Assembly: GCF_002192695.1 (NCBI RefSeq)
Contig: NZ_MTLG01000096.1
Span: 1-52,312, forward strand
Source of the DNA: Achromobacter xylosoxidans
GTDB lineage: Bacteria > Pseudomonadota > Gammaproteobacteria > Burkholderiales > Burkholderiaceae_B
Length of the DNA stretch: 52,312 bases
Reading direction: 5' to 3'
Shown here one piece after another: positions 11,071 through 19,202 of the stretch (position 1 is the first letter of the stretch; every line of letters begins with the position of its first letter). The position numbers were made by a program, and so were the translations under genes. The notes beneath the pieces were generated by a model, which saw nothing but the letters and a program-made list of their open reading frames with translations, was not told where the DNA came from and made no database searches.

Positions 11071-12015
11071 TCAAGCGAGCGGGCGGGCTTGCTGTTGGGC
11101 CAGGTGGTGGGCGTAGATCGCAGCCACCGCGCAAGACGCGAGGCGCGAGCGCGGGCTGTCGGCGCGGCTGGTCAGGATGATGGGCACGCGCGCCCCCAGC
11201 ACGATGCCGGCCGCTTCGGCGTTGGCCAGGAAGGTCAGGTTCTTGGCCAGCATGTTGCCGGCCTCCAGGTCGGGCACCACCAGCACCTGGGCCACGCCGG
11301 CCACCGGCGAGCGTATGCCCTTGATGCGCGCGGCGTCGGGGCTGATGGCGTTGTCCAGCGCCAGCGGGCCGTCCAGCAGGCCGCCCGCGATCTGGCCGCG
11401 GTCGGCCATCTTGCACAGCGCGGCGGCTTCGATGGTGCTGGGGATGCTGGGGTTGACCTGCTCGACCGCCGACAGGATCGCCACGCGCGGCTCGCCCAGG
11501 CCCAGGCCGTGGTGCAGGTCGATCACGTTGCGGATGATGTCGGCCTTGGTTTCCAGGTCCGGGAAGATGTTGATGGCGGCGTCGGTGATGAAGAGCGGTT
11601 CGGCGTAGGTCGGCACTTCCATGATGAAGACATGGCTGATGCGCCGGCTGCTGCGCAGCCCGGTGCTGCGCGCCACCACTTCGTGCATCAGTTCGTCCGT
11701 GTGCAGGCTGCCCTTCATCAGCAGTTCGGCTTCGCCGCTGCGCACCAGGGCGACGGCGCATTCGGCCGCCGCGTGGCTGTGCGGCGCGTCGACGATGCGC
11801 GCATCGCCCAGGTTCAGCTTGTGCTCGGCGGCGGTGGCGCGGATCTTTTGCTCGGGGCCCACCAGGATGGGCTTGAGCAGGCCCAGGTCGCGCGCTTCGA
11901 GCGCGGCCGACAGCGAGGGTTCGTCGCAGGGGTGGGCGATGGCGCAATGCGCCGGCGCCAGCGTCTGCGCGCGCGCGATGAGCCTGTCGTAATGGGACGT
12001 AGGGGGCAGCGTCAT
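11071..12015 (-). CDS. pta: Phosphate acetyl/butyryltransferase
   Basis: A 314-residue single-domain phosphotransacylase without the long N-terminal domain of E. coli Pta. Landmarks are LLMKGSLHTDELM, FITDAAINIFPDL, GLLDGPLALDNAIS and VVPDLEAGNMLAKNL, which line the CoA/phosphate site in this family. It makes acetyl (or butyryl) phosphate from the acyl-CoA. Short members of this family are sometimes annotated as Ptb, so the exact chain length used is open. Its start overlaps the stop of the DUF3141 gene (ATGA). Confidence 0.88.
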   Translation of the reverse strand: MTLPPTSHYDRLIARAQTLAPAHCAIAHPCDEPSLSAALEARDLGLLKPILVGPEQKIRATAAEHKLNLGDARIVDAPHSHAAAECAVALVRSGEAELLMKGSLHTDELMHEVVARSTGLRSSRRISHVFIMEVPTYAEPLFITDAAINIFPDLETKADIIRNVIDLHHGLGLGEPRVAILSAVEQVNPSIPSTIEAAALCKMADRGQIAGGLLDGPLALDNAISPDAARIKGIRSPVAGVAQVLVVPDLEAGNMLAKNLTFLANAEAAGIVLGARVPIILTSRADSPRSRLASCAVAAIYAHHLAQQQARPLA

Positions 12016-14390
12016 GCGGATTTTGCCTTGGCGGATTTGCGCGCGGGACGCGCGGTGGGTTTGGCGGAGGCGCTGCGCTTGGCGCGCACCGGGACGGCAG
12101 GTTCGGCCGCGGCCGAGGGCGCGTCGTGCCGGGCCGCCGCTGCGCGCACCGATTTGCGCGCAACCGCCGGCGCTTTCTTGGGCGCTGGTTGCTGGGCCTC
12201 GTCGCGCTTCTGCGCGCGGCGCTCGGCGTACTCGAAGAGGCGTTCCATTTCGTCCAGGCTGGTGCGGGCGGCCTCGCTCAGCGGCTCGGCGGCTTCCAGC
12301 ACGTGCTTCATGGTGTCCAGCGCTTCACGGATCGCGGGGGCGGGCGCGTTCTCCAGCAAATGCGGTATGGCCTGGATGGCGGAAGCCGCATCCAGCGTCA
12401 TCATCAAGGCCTGGTCGCGGATGATGTCCTTGAATTCCTGCAGCGACAGCGCGGTGTCGGATTCGGCGCGCATCTTGCGGATCAGCGCGTAGCTGCGCTC
12501 GTCCAGGCCGCCTTCGGCGCCCGACACATACAGCAGCATGCGGATCGCAGCCACGCGCAGGCCGCCTTCCAGCATCAGCGAACGCAGCTCGGCGGCGCGC
12601 TCTTCCATGAAGCGGCGATGCTCGGGCGATACGCCGGGATGCTTGCGCGGCGGGCCGGAGCGCGCGCCCAGGCCGGCCAGGTCTTGCACCAGGGGCGAGC
12701 CGTACACGCCCATGAAGGTGCGTTCGTCGGCGGAATCGCGCAGTTCCTGCCAGATGTTCAGGCTGGTCTCGATCAGGTTCGAGAACATTTCCTGGGCCAT
12801 CAGGAAGGGGTTGTCGGCCGACGCAGGCTGGCGGTGTTCGCGCACCTGTTCGGCAACCTGCGCGATGGGCGCGATGACCGGATTGCGGTCCGAGATCAGT
12901 TCATAGGGCAGGCGCAGCGGATGCAGGCGCTGCGACCACTCCGCCGACTGCGGCGTCACCAGGGCGCGCAGCCAGGGCTGCACGAAGCTGCGGTACATGC
13001 CCAGGTTGATGTCGGAAATGCGGGCGACGGCGGCGAAGCGCCGGTCGTCCTCTTCGTTGCGCTCGACGATGGCGCGCACGTCGTCCAGCGTGCGCTGCTC
13101 GAACGACAGCACGTAGTTGCCGAAAGCCAGGTCGGCGTTGGGCGTGTCGGGTGTCTTGTCGGCGATCTCGGCCTGGTAAATGCCCGGAGGCAGCACGTCG
13201 ATCATGTCGATGTTGGACGTGAATTCCTGGTGCTCCTTGCGCGCCACGCTGCCGGACACGAAGATGCCCAGATGGCCGATGCTTTCATGCACCGCATAGA
13301 CGATGGTCTGGCCATGCGCCAGCACTTCGGATTCGTCCTGGTACAGGTCGGGGATCCAGCCCAGCGCCTGCGGCGGGGGCGTGATGTTGTCGCCCTTGGA
13401 GCAGAACACCACGATGGGCGAGCGGATGTTGCGCAGGTCGATGCGGATGCCGTCCGAGGTCACCAGGCCGGCAGTGGCCAGGCGGTTGCCGACGAACAGG
13501 TTGTCGACGATGTACTGGATTTCCGGACCGTTCAGGAAGACGTGGCCACCCCACCATTTCTCGAAGCTCAGGTAGCGCTTGGCTTCGGTGTCGACGTGGG
13601 AGTACAGGTTGTACTGCTTGGACCACAGGGTATTGGCCGGATTCAGGTTCTCGAAGTTCTGCACCAGCCAGGCGCCATCGAACTTGCCGTCGCCCAGGTC
13701 GCTGGTCAGGGCGGTGAGCCAGCTGCCGCCTAGCAGGCCGCCGGCGTAGCGCATGGGGTTCATGCCGCGCCAGCCTGCCCAGTACGACAGCGGCGCGCCC
13801 GCCACGATGATGGGGCCGAACAGTTCGGGGCGGACCGCGGCGGTCATCATGATCTGCCAGCCGGCCTGGCAATTGGCGACCACCACCGGCTTGCCTTCGG
13901 CGTTGGGGTGCAGCGCGATGATCTCTTCCAGGAAGCGCGCCTCGGCCATCATCACGTCCTCGACGGTCTGGGTCGGCATGGGCTGGGGCAGGAAGGTGGC
14001 GAAGTAGCAGGGGTGGCCGGCGCGCAGCGCCACGCCAATCTCGCTTTCGGGCTTGAAGCCGCCGATGCCGGGGCCGTGGCCGGCGCGCGGATCGACCACC
14101 AGGAAGGGCCGCTTGATGGGGTCGGTTTCCACGCCTTCCGGCGGCTTGATGCGCAGCAGGCCGTAATTGACGGGGCGCGGCAGGCAGCGGCCGTCCATCA
14201 CCAGTTCGGATTCCATGCTCAGCACGTTGGGCGCGCGCTTGGCCATGTGCTCGTGGTACTGGTTGCCGCGCTGGCGCATCACGTCGGCGTAAAGCACGCC
14301 GCGCTGCCAGGCGTCCACGGCGTATTCGTAGGCGGCCGTCCAGGGGTTGAAGGGCGGGGCGGGTACGCGATCGTTGCCGGATCCGGCCAT
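12012..14390 (-). CDS. DUF3141 family, PHA synthase-like alpha/beta hydrolase with basic tail
   Basis: A 792-residue protein. The first half is an alpha/beta hydrolase related to PhaC: a nucleophile elbow ANCQAG with Cys174, then SKGDNITPP with Asp334 and ESIGHLGIF with His373, which together form the expected Cys-Asp-His triad. A mostly helical DUF3141 region follows. The last 60 or so residues are rich in Ala, Lys, Pro and Arg, like histone H1-type or phasin tails that bind DNA or granules. AGGAG stands 8 bases before the ATG. It heads an operon with pta, ackA and fabI and is probably translated together with pta. Polymer synthesis has not been shown for this family as far as I know, so the catalytic role is inference. 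Confidence 0.85.
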   Translation of the reverse strand: MAGSGNDRVPAPPFNPWTAAYEYAVDAWQRGVLYADVMRQRGNQYHEHMAKRAPNVLSMESELVMDGRCLPRPVNYGLLRIKPPEGVETDPIKRPFLVVDPRAGHGPGIGGFKPESEIGVALRAGHPCYFATFLPQPMPTQTVEDVMMAEARFLEEIIALHPNAEGKPVVVANCQAGWQIMMTAAVRPELFGPIIVAGAPLSYWAGWRGMNPMRYAGGLLGGSWLTALTSDLGDGKFDGAWLVQNFENLNPANTLWSKQYNLYSHVDTEAKRYLSFEKWWGGHVFLNGPEIQYIVDNLFVGNRLATAGLVTSDGIRIDLRNIRSPIVVFCSKGDNITPPPQALGWIPDLYQDESEVLAHGQTIVYAVHESIGHLGIFVSGSVARKEHQEFTSNIDMIDVLPPGIYQAEIADKTPDTPNADLAFGNYVLSFEQRTLDDVRAIVERNEEDDRRFAAVARISDINLGMYRSFVQPWLRALVTPQSAEWSQRLHPLRLPYELISDRNPVIAPIAQVAEQVREHRQPASADNPFLMAQEMFSNLIETSLNIWQELRDSADERTFMGVYGSPLVQDLAGLGARSGPPRKHPGVSPEHRRFMEERAAELRSLMLEGGLRVAAIRMLLYVSGAEGGLDERSYALIRKMRAESDTALSLQEFKDIIRDQALMMTLDAASAIQAIPHLLENAPAPAIREALDTMKHVLEAAEPLSEAARTSLDEMERLFEYAERRAQKRDEAQQPAPKKAPAVARKSVRAAAARHDAPSAAAEPAVPVRAKRSASAKPTARPARKSAKAKSA

Positions 14391-14467
14391 GGCGATCTCC
14401 TGTAGGTTGCTTGCAGCGGCGGACCGCCGCGCCGGTTCAGAGTGGAACCGGCCGAGTTGACCTCTCC

Positions 14468-14498
14468 ATTACACCGCAACTGATGTTGCGGTGCAACA
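14468..14498 (-). promoter_or_regulatory. Core promoter with overlapping palindromes for the DUF3141 operon
   Basis: On the minus strand TTGCAC, a 17-base spacer and TGTAAT (plus 14468-14473) form a plausible sigma-70 promoter about 77 bases before the DUF3141 start. The spacer and -35 are filled by two overlapping inverted repeats: CACCGCAAC-TGAT-GTTGCGGTG (14472-14493) and TGTTGC-GGT-GCAACA (14484-14498). The latter resembles TGC/GCA palindromes bound by PhaR-type regulators, which would suit a PhaC-like gene. That link is inference. Confidence 0.5.
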
Positions 14499-14507
14499 TC
14501 GAAGGCC

Positions 14508-14521
14508 TTGATACGGGTCAA
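14508..14521. promoter_or_regulatory. FNR/Anr-like box
   Basis: TTGATACGGGTCAA fits the TTGAT-N4-ATCAA consensus of FNR/Anr oxygen sensors with a single change. It lies in the region between the VOC gene end and the DUF3141 start, centred roughly 53 bases upstream of the start site predicted from the nearby -10. That is between the usual class I and class II positions, so the true start site may differ. Confidence 0.6.
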
Positions 14522-14572
14522 GCACTGGCCGATTTACCTGTCCCCTTTAGGACAGGCCGGCCGGGCGGCGGT

Positions 14573-14971
14573 TCAAACCGCGTCGTGGCAGACCGCTTCG
14601 ATGCGGTTGCCCGAAGGGTCCACCAGGAACGCGGCGTAATACTGGGGGTGGTAGTGCTGGCGCAAGCCCGGGGCGCCATCGTCGCGCCCGCCATGGGCCA
14701 GGCCGGCGGCATGGAAGGCGTCGACGGCGGCGCGGCTGGGCGCCTTGAAGCACCAGTGGCGGCGCGCGGCAGGCGCGCCGGCATCGTCGTCGGCGAACAC
14801 GGAGAGGTAGCTGTGCTGGCTGCTGCCGGCGCGGCAGCGTTCGCCATAGCCCAGCGCGTCGGGGCGGTCATAGACCTTGGCCGCGCCCAGCGCCTGCATG
14901 ACGGCGTCGTAGAAGGGCCGGGCGGCGTCCAGGCGGGCAACGGCGATGGAGACATGATCCAGCAATTGCAT
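14573..14971 (-). CDS. VOC (glyoxalase/bleomycin resistance) family protein
   Basis: A 132-residue single VOC module. It begins LLDHVSIAVARLDAARPFYDAVMQALG, a typical first beta-alpha-beta unit with a metal-ligand His, and ends YYAAFLVDPSGNRIEAVCHD, where the Glu is the usual second ligand. Members act on small metabolites as lyases, dioxygenases or binding proteins; the substrate is unknown. It follows the yfcF-type GST gene in the same direction with a 16-base gap, so a shared transcript for detoxification is plausible. Confidence 0.85.
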   Translation of the reverse strand: MQLLDHVSIAVARLDAARPFYDAVMQALGAAKVYDRPDALGYGERCRAGSSQHSYLSVFADDDAGAPAARRHWCFKAPSRAAVDAFHAAGLAHGGRDDGAPGLRQHYHPQYYAAFLVDPSGNRIEAVCHDAV

Positions 14972-14987
14972 CGCGGCTCCCGGGCGT

Positions 14988-15623
14988 TCAGGCGCGGGCG
15001 GCGGCGTTGTGCTCCAGCCATTTCTGGACGGAGGGGCGCTGCCACTGGGCGTCGGCGTAGGCGCGCAGCGCGTCGGGCAGGTCGTCCTGGAACAGGCGCT
15101 TGAGCATCACGGCGAGGTCCGTGTCGGCGATGCACCATTCGTCGAACAGCGAGGTCCGGCCTGCGCCCACCAGGGTGCTGGCGACGTGGATGAGCTTGGC
15201 TGCGGCGGCATGGGCGGCGTCCGACAGCGGCAGGCCGGCGGCGCCGTAGAACACGGTTTCCGTGGGGCGTTCCTGGCGCAGCGCACCCAGGTCGCTGCGC
15301 AGCCAGGCCTGCAGCTGCCGCGCGCGGGCGCGTTGGCGCAGGTCGCGCGGATACAGCGCCGCGTGCGCCGGGGCGGGGAAGGCGTCTTCCAGGTATTCGG
15401 TGATGGCGCTGGATTCGGTCAGGCTGAAGTCCGCATGCGTCAGGGCCGGCACGCGGGAGGTCAGCGCACGGCTCTGATACGGCTGCATGCGTTGCTCGCC
15501 CGCTTCCAGGTCGATGGGGCGCACCTCGAACGGCAGCTGTTTTTCCGTCAGCGCCACATAGGCCGACATGGCGTAGGGGCTGAGGAACAGGGAATCGACG
15601 AATAGCGTAAGCGGGGCGCCCAA
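14988..15623 (-). CDS. yfcF: Glutathione S-transferase, YfcF-like
   Basis: A 211-residue GST. Stretches such as SLFLSPYAMSAYVALTEKQLPF, LTESSAITEYLEDAFPAP, ARARQLQAWLRSDLGALRQERPT and LFDEWCIADTDLAVML match E. coli YfcF closely (compared from memory). SESSAI/TESSAI is the glutathione gamma-glutamyl contact. YfcF has glutathione transferase/peroxidase activity and contributes to oxidative stress tolerance in E. coli. It is upstream of the VOC gene on the same strand. Confidence 0.87.
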   Translation of the reverse strand: MGAPLTLFVDSLFLSPYAMSAYVALTEKQLPFEVRPIDLEAGEQRMQPYQSRALTSRVPALTHADFSLTESSAITEYLEDAFPAPAHAALYPRDLRQRARARQLQAWLRSDLGALRQERPTETVFYGAAGLPLSDAAHAAAAKLIHVASTLVGAGRTSLFDEWCIADTDLAVMLKRLFQDDLPDALRAYADAQWQRPSVQKWLEHNAAARA

Positions 15624-15726
15624 AATCTAGTCTCCGGTCTGACGGGTAACAATATGCGCCGCGGCGACGGGCCACGGATACGTCAAAGCGTAACGCATCT
15701 GCGGCGGGCCTGTCGCGCCGGGGGCT

Positions 15727-16056
15727 TCAGTCGACGATGAAGAGCTTGGCGCCGGTGGCGGTGGATGAGCGGTGCGGTTCGGCCTGGTCGGCGACCTGGT
15801 AGCTCATGCCGGGCGTCAGCACGAATTGCCGGCCGTCTTCCAGTTCGGTGTGCAGTTCGCCTTCCAGGCAGAACAGGATGTGGCCCTTGCTGCACCAGTG
15901 GTCGGCCAGGTAGCCGGGCGTGTACTCGACCATGCGCACGCGCAGGTCGCCGAATTGTCGGGTGCGCCAATAGGCCATGCCGGTGTCGCCGGCGTGTTCG
16001 GTGCGTTCGACCTCGGACCAGTCGGTGGTGCCGAAGGGGATGTTGCTCATTTTCAT
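15727..16056 (-). CDS. DHCW-motif-type cupin fold protein
   Basis: A 109-residue single-domain cupin. The first conserved block contains YLADHWCSKGHILFCLEG (residues 49-66), with the DHWC/GH arrangement typical of this small cupin family, and the second block contains LTPGMSYQVAD and HRSS. It probably binds a metal through the histidines. The function of the family is not known to me. I chose the ATG at 16056, preceded by AGGAAG. A frame open further upstream overlaps the acetyltransferase gene and is not credible as coding. Confidence 0.82.
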   Translation of the reverse strand: MKMSNIPFGTTDWSEVERTEHAGDTGMAYWRTRQFGDLRVRMVEYTPGYLADHWCSKGHILFCLEGELHTELEDGRQFVLTPGMSYQVADQAEPHRSSTATGAKLFIVD

Positions 16057-16109
16057 GGTGCTTCCTGCGTCGTGGTCCGGACGCGACGGCGTCCGGTATG
16101 GAATGGATG

Positions 16110-16601
16110 CTATGCCAGCGCGGGCAGCTTCTTGTGCCAGAACATGGCGCGGCCGGTGGTTTCGTCCAGGGCATAGCCTTCGAAACCGAGCTTGCGGTAC
16201 AGCCCCTGGGCGACCGCGTTGCCTTCCAGCACTTCCAGGGTGATCTTGCAGCAGCCCAGATCGCGCGCCCGCTCTTCCAGCGCCGACAGCAGCGCCTTGC
16301 CCACGCCGCGGCCCTGGAATTTTTCCGCCACGCCCAGGTCGTGCAGATTGAGCAGCGGGCGGCAGGAAAAAGTGGAGAAGCCTTCGAGATAGACCGCGAC
16401 GCCGGCGGCTTCGCCGTCGATGTGGGCCAGCAGCGCGCGCGCGGTGGGGCGGCGGGCCAGCTCGGCGATCAGGTTCTGCTGCGCGTAGGCGGGCAGGGGA
16501 GCGTTGCCGCCCATGGGACCGCTGGCGTACTCGTTCAGCATGGCCAGCACCTGGCGGCCGTGTTCGGGGTTGTTGAAGTCTACGTCGATGATTTCCAGCA
16601 C
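16110..16601 (-). CDS. GNAT family N-acetyltransferase
   Basis: A 163-residue protein if the GTG at 16601 is the start (VLEIIDVDFNNPEHG), which is preceded by AGGAAC at suitable spacing. The acetyl-CoA loop is visible as LGVAEKFQGRGVGKALLSAL, with the motif Q-x-x-G-x-G, followed by LEVLEGNAVAQGLYRKLGFEGY. It should acetylate a small molecule or protein amine; the substrate is unknown. It lies 53 bases upstream of the cupin gene in the same direction and is divergent from cbpA. Confidence 0.85.
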   Translation of the reverse strand: MLEIIDVDFNNPEHGRQVLAMLNEYASGPMGGNAPLPAYAQQNLIAELARRPTARALLAHIDGEAAGVAVYLEGFSTFSCRPLLNLHDLGVAEKFQGRGVGKALLSALEERARDLGCCKITLEVLEGNAVAQGLYRKLGFEGYALDETTGRAMFWHKKLPALA

Positions 16602-16787
16602 GATCGGTTCCTGTGGGCTTGCCGTGGTCGGGGCTGGCGCATCCGGGCGCCAACCGGACATTATGCGCGATGCCGAAAGCCTGACAAGGCGCATTGAAAA
16701 ATCGTCCCATAACCCCTATCTTCTTGATATCCCAGGCCGAACCCGGCGCAACCGGAGGCGGCCGCAACGCTTTGCCAAGGGCTGCAC

Positions 16788-17732
16788 ATGGAGTTCAAGG
16801 ACTACTACAGCATTCTAGGGGTGGAGCGGGAGGCCTCCGAAGACGACATCCGGCGCGCCTACCGCAAGCTCGCCCGCAAATATCATCCGGACGTCAGCAA
16901 GGAAAGCGACGCCGAAACGCGCATGCGCGACGTCAACGAAGCCTACGACGTGCTGCGGGATAAGGAAAAGCGCCTGGCCTACGACAATCTCGCCGCGGGC
17001 GTATCGCCCGAGGGCAGCTTCCAGCCGCCGCCCGGCTGGGACGAGGGCTTCGAGTTCCACCGCGGCGCCGCGCCCGGCGACGAGGCCCAGTTCAGCGAGT
17101 TCTTCTCGTCGCTGTTCGGCGGCCGCAAGCGGCGCGGCGGCGCGCAGCAGCAACAGGAATTCCGCGCGCGCGGCGAAGACCACCACGCCGCGATCGAGGT
17201 GGACCTCGAAGACGCGCTCAAGGGCGCCACGCGCGACATCAGCCTGCGTTCCATGCAGATGGACGAGCAGGGCCGCCCCCACATGCAGACCCGCACGCTC
17301 AGCGTGCGCATCCCCCCGGGCGTGCGCGAAGGCCAGTACATCCGGCTGGCCGGCCAGGGCATGCCCGGCTACGGCGGCGGCGAGAACGGCGACCTCTATC
17401 TGGAAGTCCGCTTCAAGCCGCATCCGCGCTATCGCGCCGACGGCCGCGATCTTTACATGACGCTGCCGGTGGCGCCCTGGGAAGCGGCGCTGGGCGCCGG
17501 CGTGCACGCGCCCACTCCGGGCGGCACGGTCGAGGTCTCGATTCCGCCTGGATCCGCCAACGGGCGCAAGCTGCGCCTGCGCGGCCGCGGCATTCCGGGC
17601 GATCCGCCCGGAGATCTCTACCTGGTGCTGGACCTGGTGCTGCCGCCCGCTGACAGCGAGGCGGCCAAGGAGGCCTACCGCAAGCTGCAGCAGGACCTGC
17701 CCTTCAATCCGCGGCGTCACCTGGGGGTATGA
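16788..17732 (+). CDS. cbpA: DnaJ-family curved DNA-binding co-chaperone CbpA
   Basis: A 314-residue class II J-protein. The J domain (residues 1-70) has the HPD tripeptide at 33-35, followed by a Gly/Phe-rich linker with SEFFSSLFGGRKRR, then two beta-barrel C-terminal domains (VRIPPGVREGQYIRLAGQGMPG and VSIPPGSANGRKLRLRGRGIPG). There is no zinc finger, as expected for CbpA. It stimulates DnaK and binds curved DNA. Its stop overlaps the start of cbpM (ATGA). Confidence 0.95.
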   Translation: MEFKDYYSILGVEREASEDDIRRAYRKLARKYHPDVSKESDAETRMRDVNEAYDVLRDKEKRLAYDNLAAGVSPEGSFQPPPGWDEGFEFHRGAAPGDEAQFSEFFSSLFGGRKRRGGAQQQQEFRARGEDHHAAIEVDLEDALKGATRDISLRSMQMDEQGRPHMQTRTLSVRIPPGVREGQYIRLAGQGMPGYGGGENGDLYLEVRFKPHPRYRADGRDLYMTLPVAPWEAALGAGVHAPTPGGTVEVSIPPGSANGRKLRLRGRGIPGDPPGDLYLVLDLVLPPADSEAAKEAYRKLQQDLPFNPRRHLGV

Positions 17733-18052
17733 CCATGAAAAAAATAGTCGTCACCACCGCCACGATCGTGGGCAAGTCCCGGCCGCTGTCCGCGGACGAC
17801 CTGGCCCGCGCCTGCGGCGAGGAAGTCGAATGGGTCGTCCGGCTGGTCGAAGTCGGCATCGTCAACGCCAGCGGTCCCCGGCCCGCCGAATGGCGCTTCT
17901 ACAGCACCGATTTGCAACGCGCGCTGGATGCCCGCCGCCTGGTGCGGGACTTCGGCGCCGGCTTGGACGCGGCGGCGCTGATTCTGGACTTGAGCCAGGA
18001 GGTACGTCGCCTGAAACAGCAACTGCGCGTACTGGGGGGCGACGAGAAGTAG
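17729..18052 (+). CDS. cbpM: Chaperone modulator CbpM
   Basis: A 107-residue, mostly helical MerR-HTH-like protein placed directly after cbpA with a 4-base overlap. CbpM binds the J domain of CbpA and blocks both its DnaK stimulation and DNA binding. The sequence LSADDLARACGEEVEWVVRLVEVGIV and the C-terminal ALILDLSQEVRRLKQQLRVL fit the family layout. Translational coupling should keep chaperone and inhibitor in step. Confidence 0.88.
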   Translation: MTMKKIVVTTATIVGKSRPLSADDLARACGEEVEWVVRLVEVGIVNASGPRPAEWRFYSTDLQRALDARRLVRDFGAGLDAAALILDLSQEVRRLKQQLRVLGGDEK

Positions 18053-18072
18053 GGGGCAATGGGTAAACTAGC

Positions 18073-18816
18073 TTGTCGTGGAACCGTACAAGCGAAAATA
18101 CCTTGGAGACACCCTCCGCTCCCGCGCCCGCTCTTGCGGGCAGCGCCCGTATCGATGGCCTGAAATCCTGCCTGCCCGTCATGATCGGCTACTTTCCAGT
18201 GGCCGTGACCTTCGGCATCGCCGGGGTGGCGGCAGGCCTGTCACCCCTGCAAGTGGTGCTGATTTCCGTGCTGGTCTATGCCGGCGCCAGCCAGTTCCTG
18301 CTGCTCGCTTCCATCAAGGCCGGTACGCCGTGGCTGTGGGTGGTGGCGCTGTGTTCGCTGCTCAACGCTCGGCATTTGCTGTACGGCCCGCTGCTGTCGC
18401 GCTTCCTGCCCGCGGCGCTGCGCGACCGCCTGAAGGTCGCCTTCCTGCTCACCGATGAGGTCTTCGCCACCGCGTTCAACCGCCTGCAGACCGTGGAACC
18501 CGCGGGCCGCCAGCGCTGGATGATCGCGCTGGGACTGGGCGCCTGGCTGACCTGGATCGCCGGCACCGCCGTCGGCGTCTATGCGGGAGACGGGCTGGAA
18601 CGCCACTATCCCATGCTGTCCCAGGTGATGCGCTTCGCGCTGCCCGCGTTGTTCATGGCCCTGGTGTGCCAGAGCGCCAAGCGCGGCATGGGCCTGCCCA
18701 TCGTGGCGGCGGTGGCCGGCGCCGCCGGCGTGGCTGCGCTGGGCCATACCAGCCTGGCCATCCTGGCCGGCGCGGTCATCGGCTGCGCTGCCTATCGCCT
18801 GAGGAGGTCCGCATGA
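18073..18816 (+). CDS. azlC: AzlC family branched-chain amino acid exporter, large subunit
   Basis: A protein of about 247 residues with several membrane segments and the AzlC core GYFPVAVTFGIAGVAAGLSPLQVVLISVLVYAGASQFL (split here over two helices), LLNARHLLYG and FLLTDEVFATAF. With AzlD it forms an exporter for branched-chain amino acids or related compounds. The start is uncertain: TTG at 18073 is shown, while TTG at 18103 is a possible shorter alternative. There is no good ATG. The stop overlaps the azlD start. Confidence 0.88.
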   Translation: MSWNRTSENTLETPSAPAPALAGSARIDGLKSCLPVMIGYFPVAVTFGIAGVAAGLSPLQVVLISVLVYAGASQFLLLASIKAGTPWLWVVALCSLLNARHLLYGPLLSRFLPAALRDRLKVAFLLTDEVFATAFNRLQTVEPAGRQRWMIALGLGAWLTWIAGTAVGVYAGDGLERHYPMLSQVMRFALPALFMALVCQSAKRGMGLPIVAAVAGAAGVAALGHTSLAILAGAVIGCAAYRLRRSA

Positions 18817-19160
18817 ACGCCGACGGACTGGGTTTCTGGGGCGCGGTGATCGCCATGGCGGCCATCACCTATCTGACGCGCGCCTTGCCCTTCATGCTTT
18901 CCGAGCGCAGCCGCCTGCTGCGCCATCTGACGCGCGAAGGCTCGGCGCTGGCCGCGTTGGGACCGTCGCTGCTGGCCGGAATCGCGGCGGCGGTGATCGT
19001 GCCCGACCTGCTGGCCGCCGGCGACCAGGCGGCCAACCTCGGCCCCTACGCAGGCGGCCTGGTCGTGACCGCCGTGGCGGCCCGCCTGGTCAGCAACGCC
19101 GGTGTCGCGGTGCTGCTGGGCATGGCCGGATACGGGGTGTTGCTGGCCTTGGCGGCGTAA
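18813..19160 (+). CDS. azlD: AzlD family branched-chain amino acid exporter, small subunit
   Basis: A 115-residue protein with about four membrane helices and the AzlD hallmark AITYLTRALPFML near its start. GAGGAGG stands just before the ATG at 18813, which overlaps the azlC stop as ATGA. AzlD is the small partner needed by AzlC for export of branched-chain amino acids. Confidence 0.9.
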   Translation: MNADGLGFWGAVIAMAAITYLTRALPFMLSERSRLLRHLTREGSALAALGPSLLAGIAAAVIVPDLLAAGDQAANLGPYAGGLVVTAVAARLVSNAGVAVLLGMAGYGVLLALAA

Positions 19161-19202
19161 AGCCAGCGCGGCAAAATGGTCGGACTTCCATGGAGACCGA
19201 CC

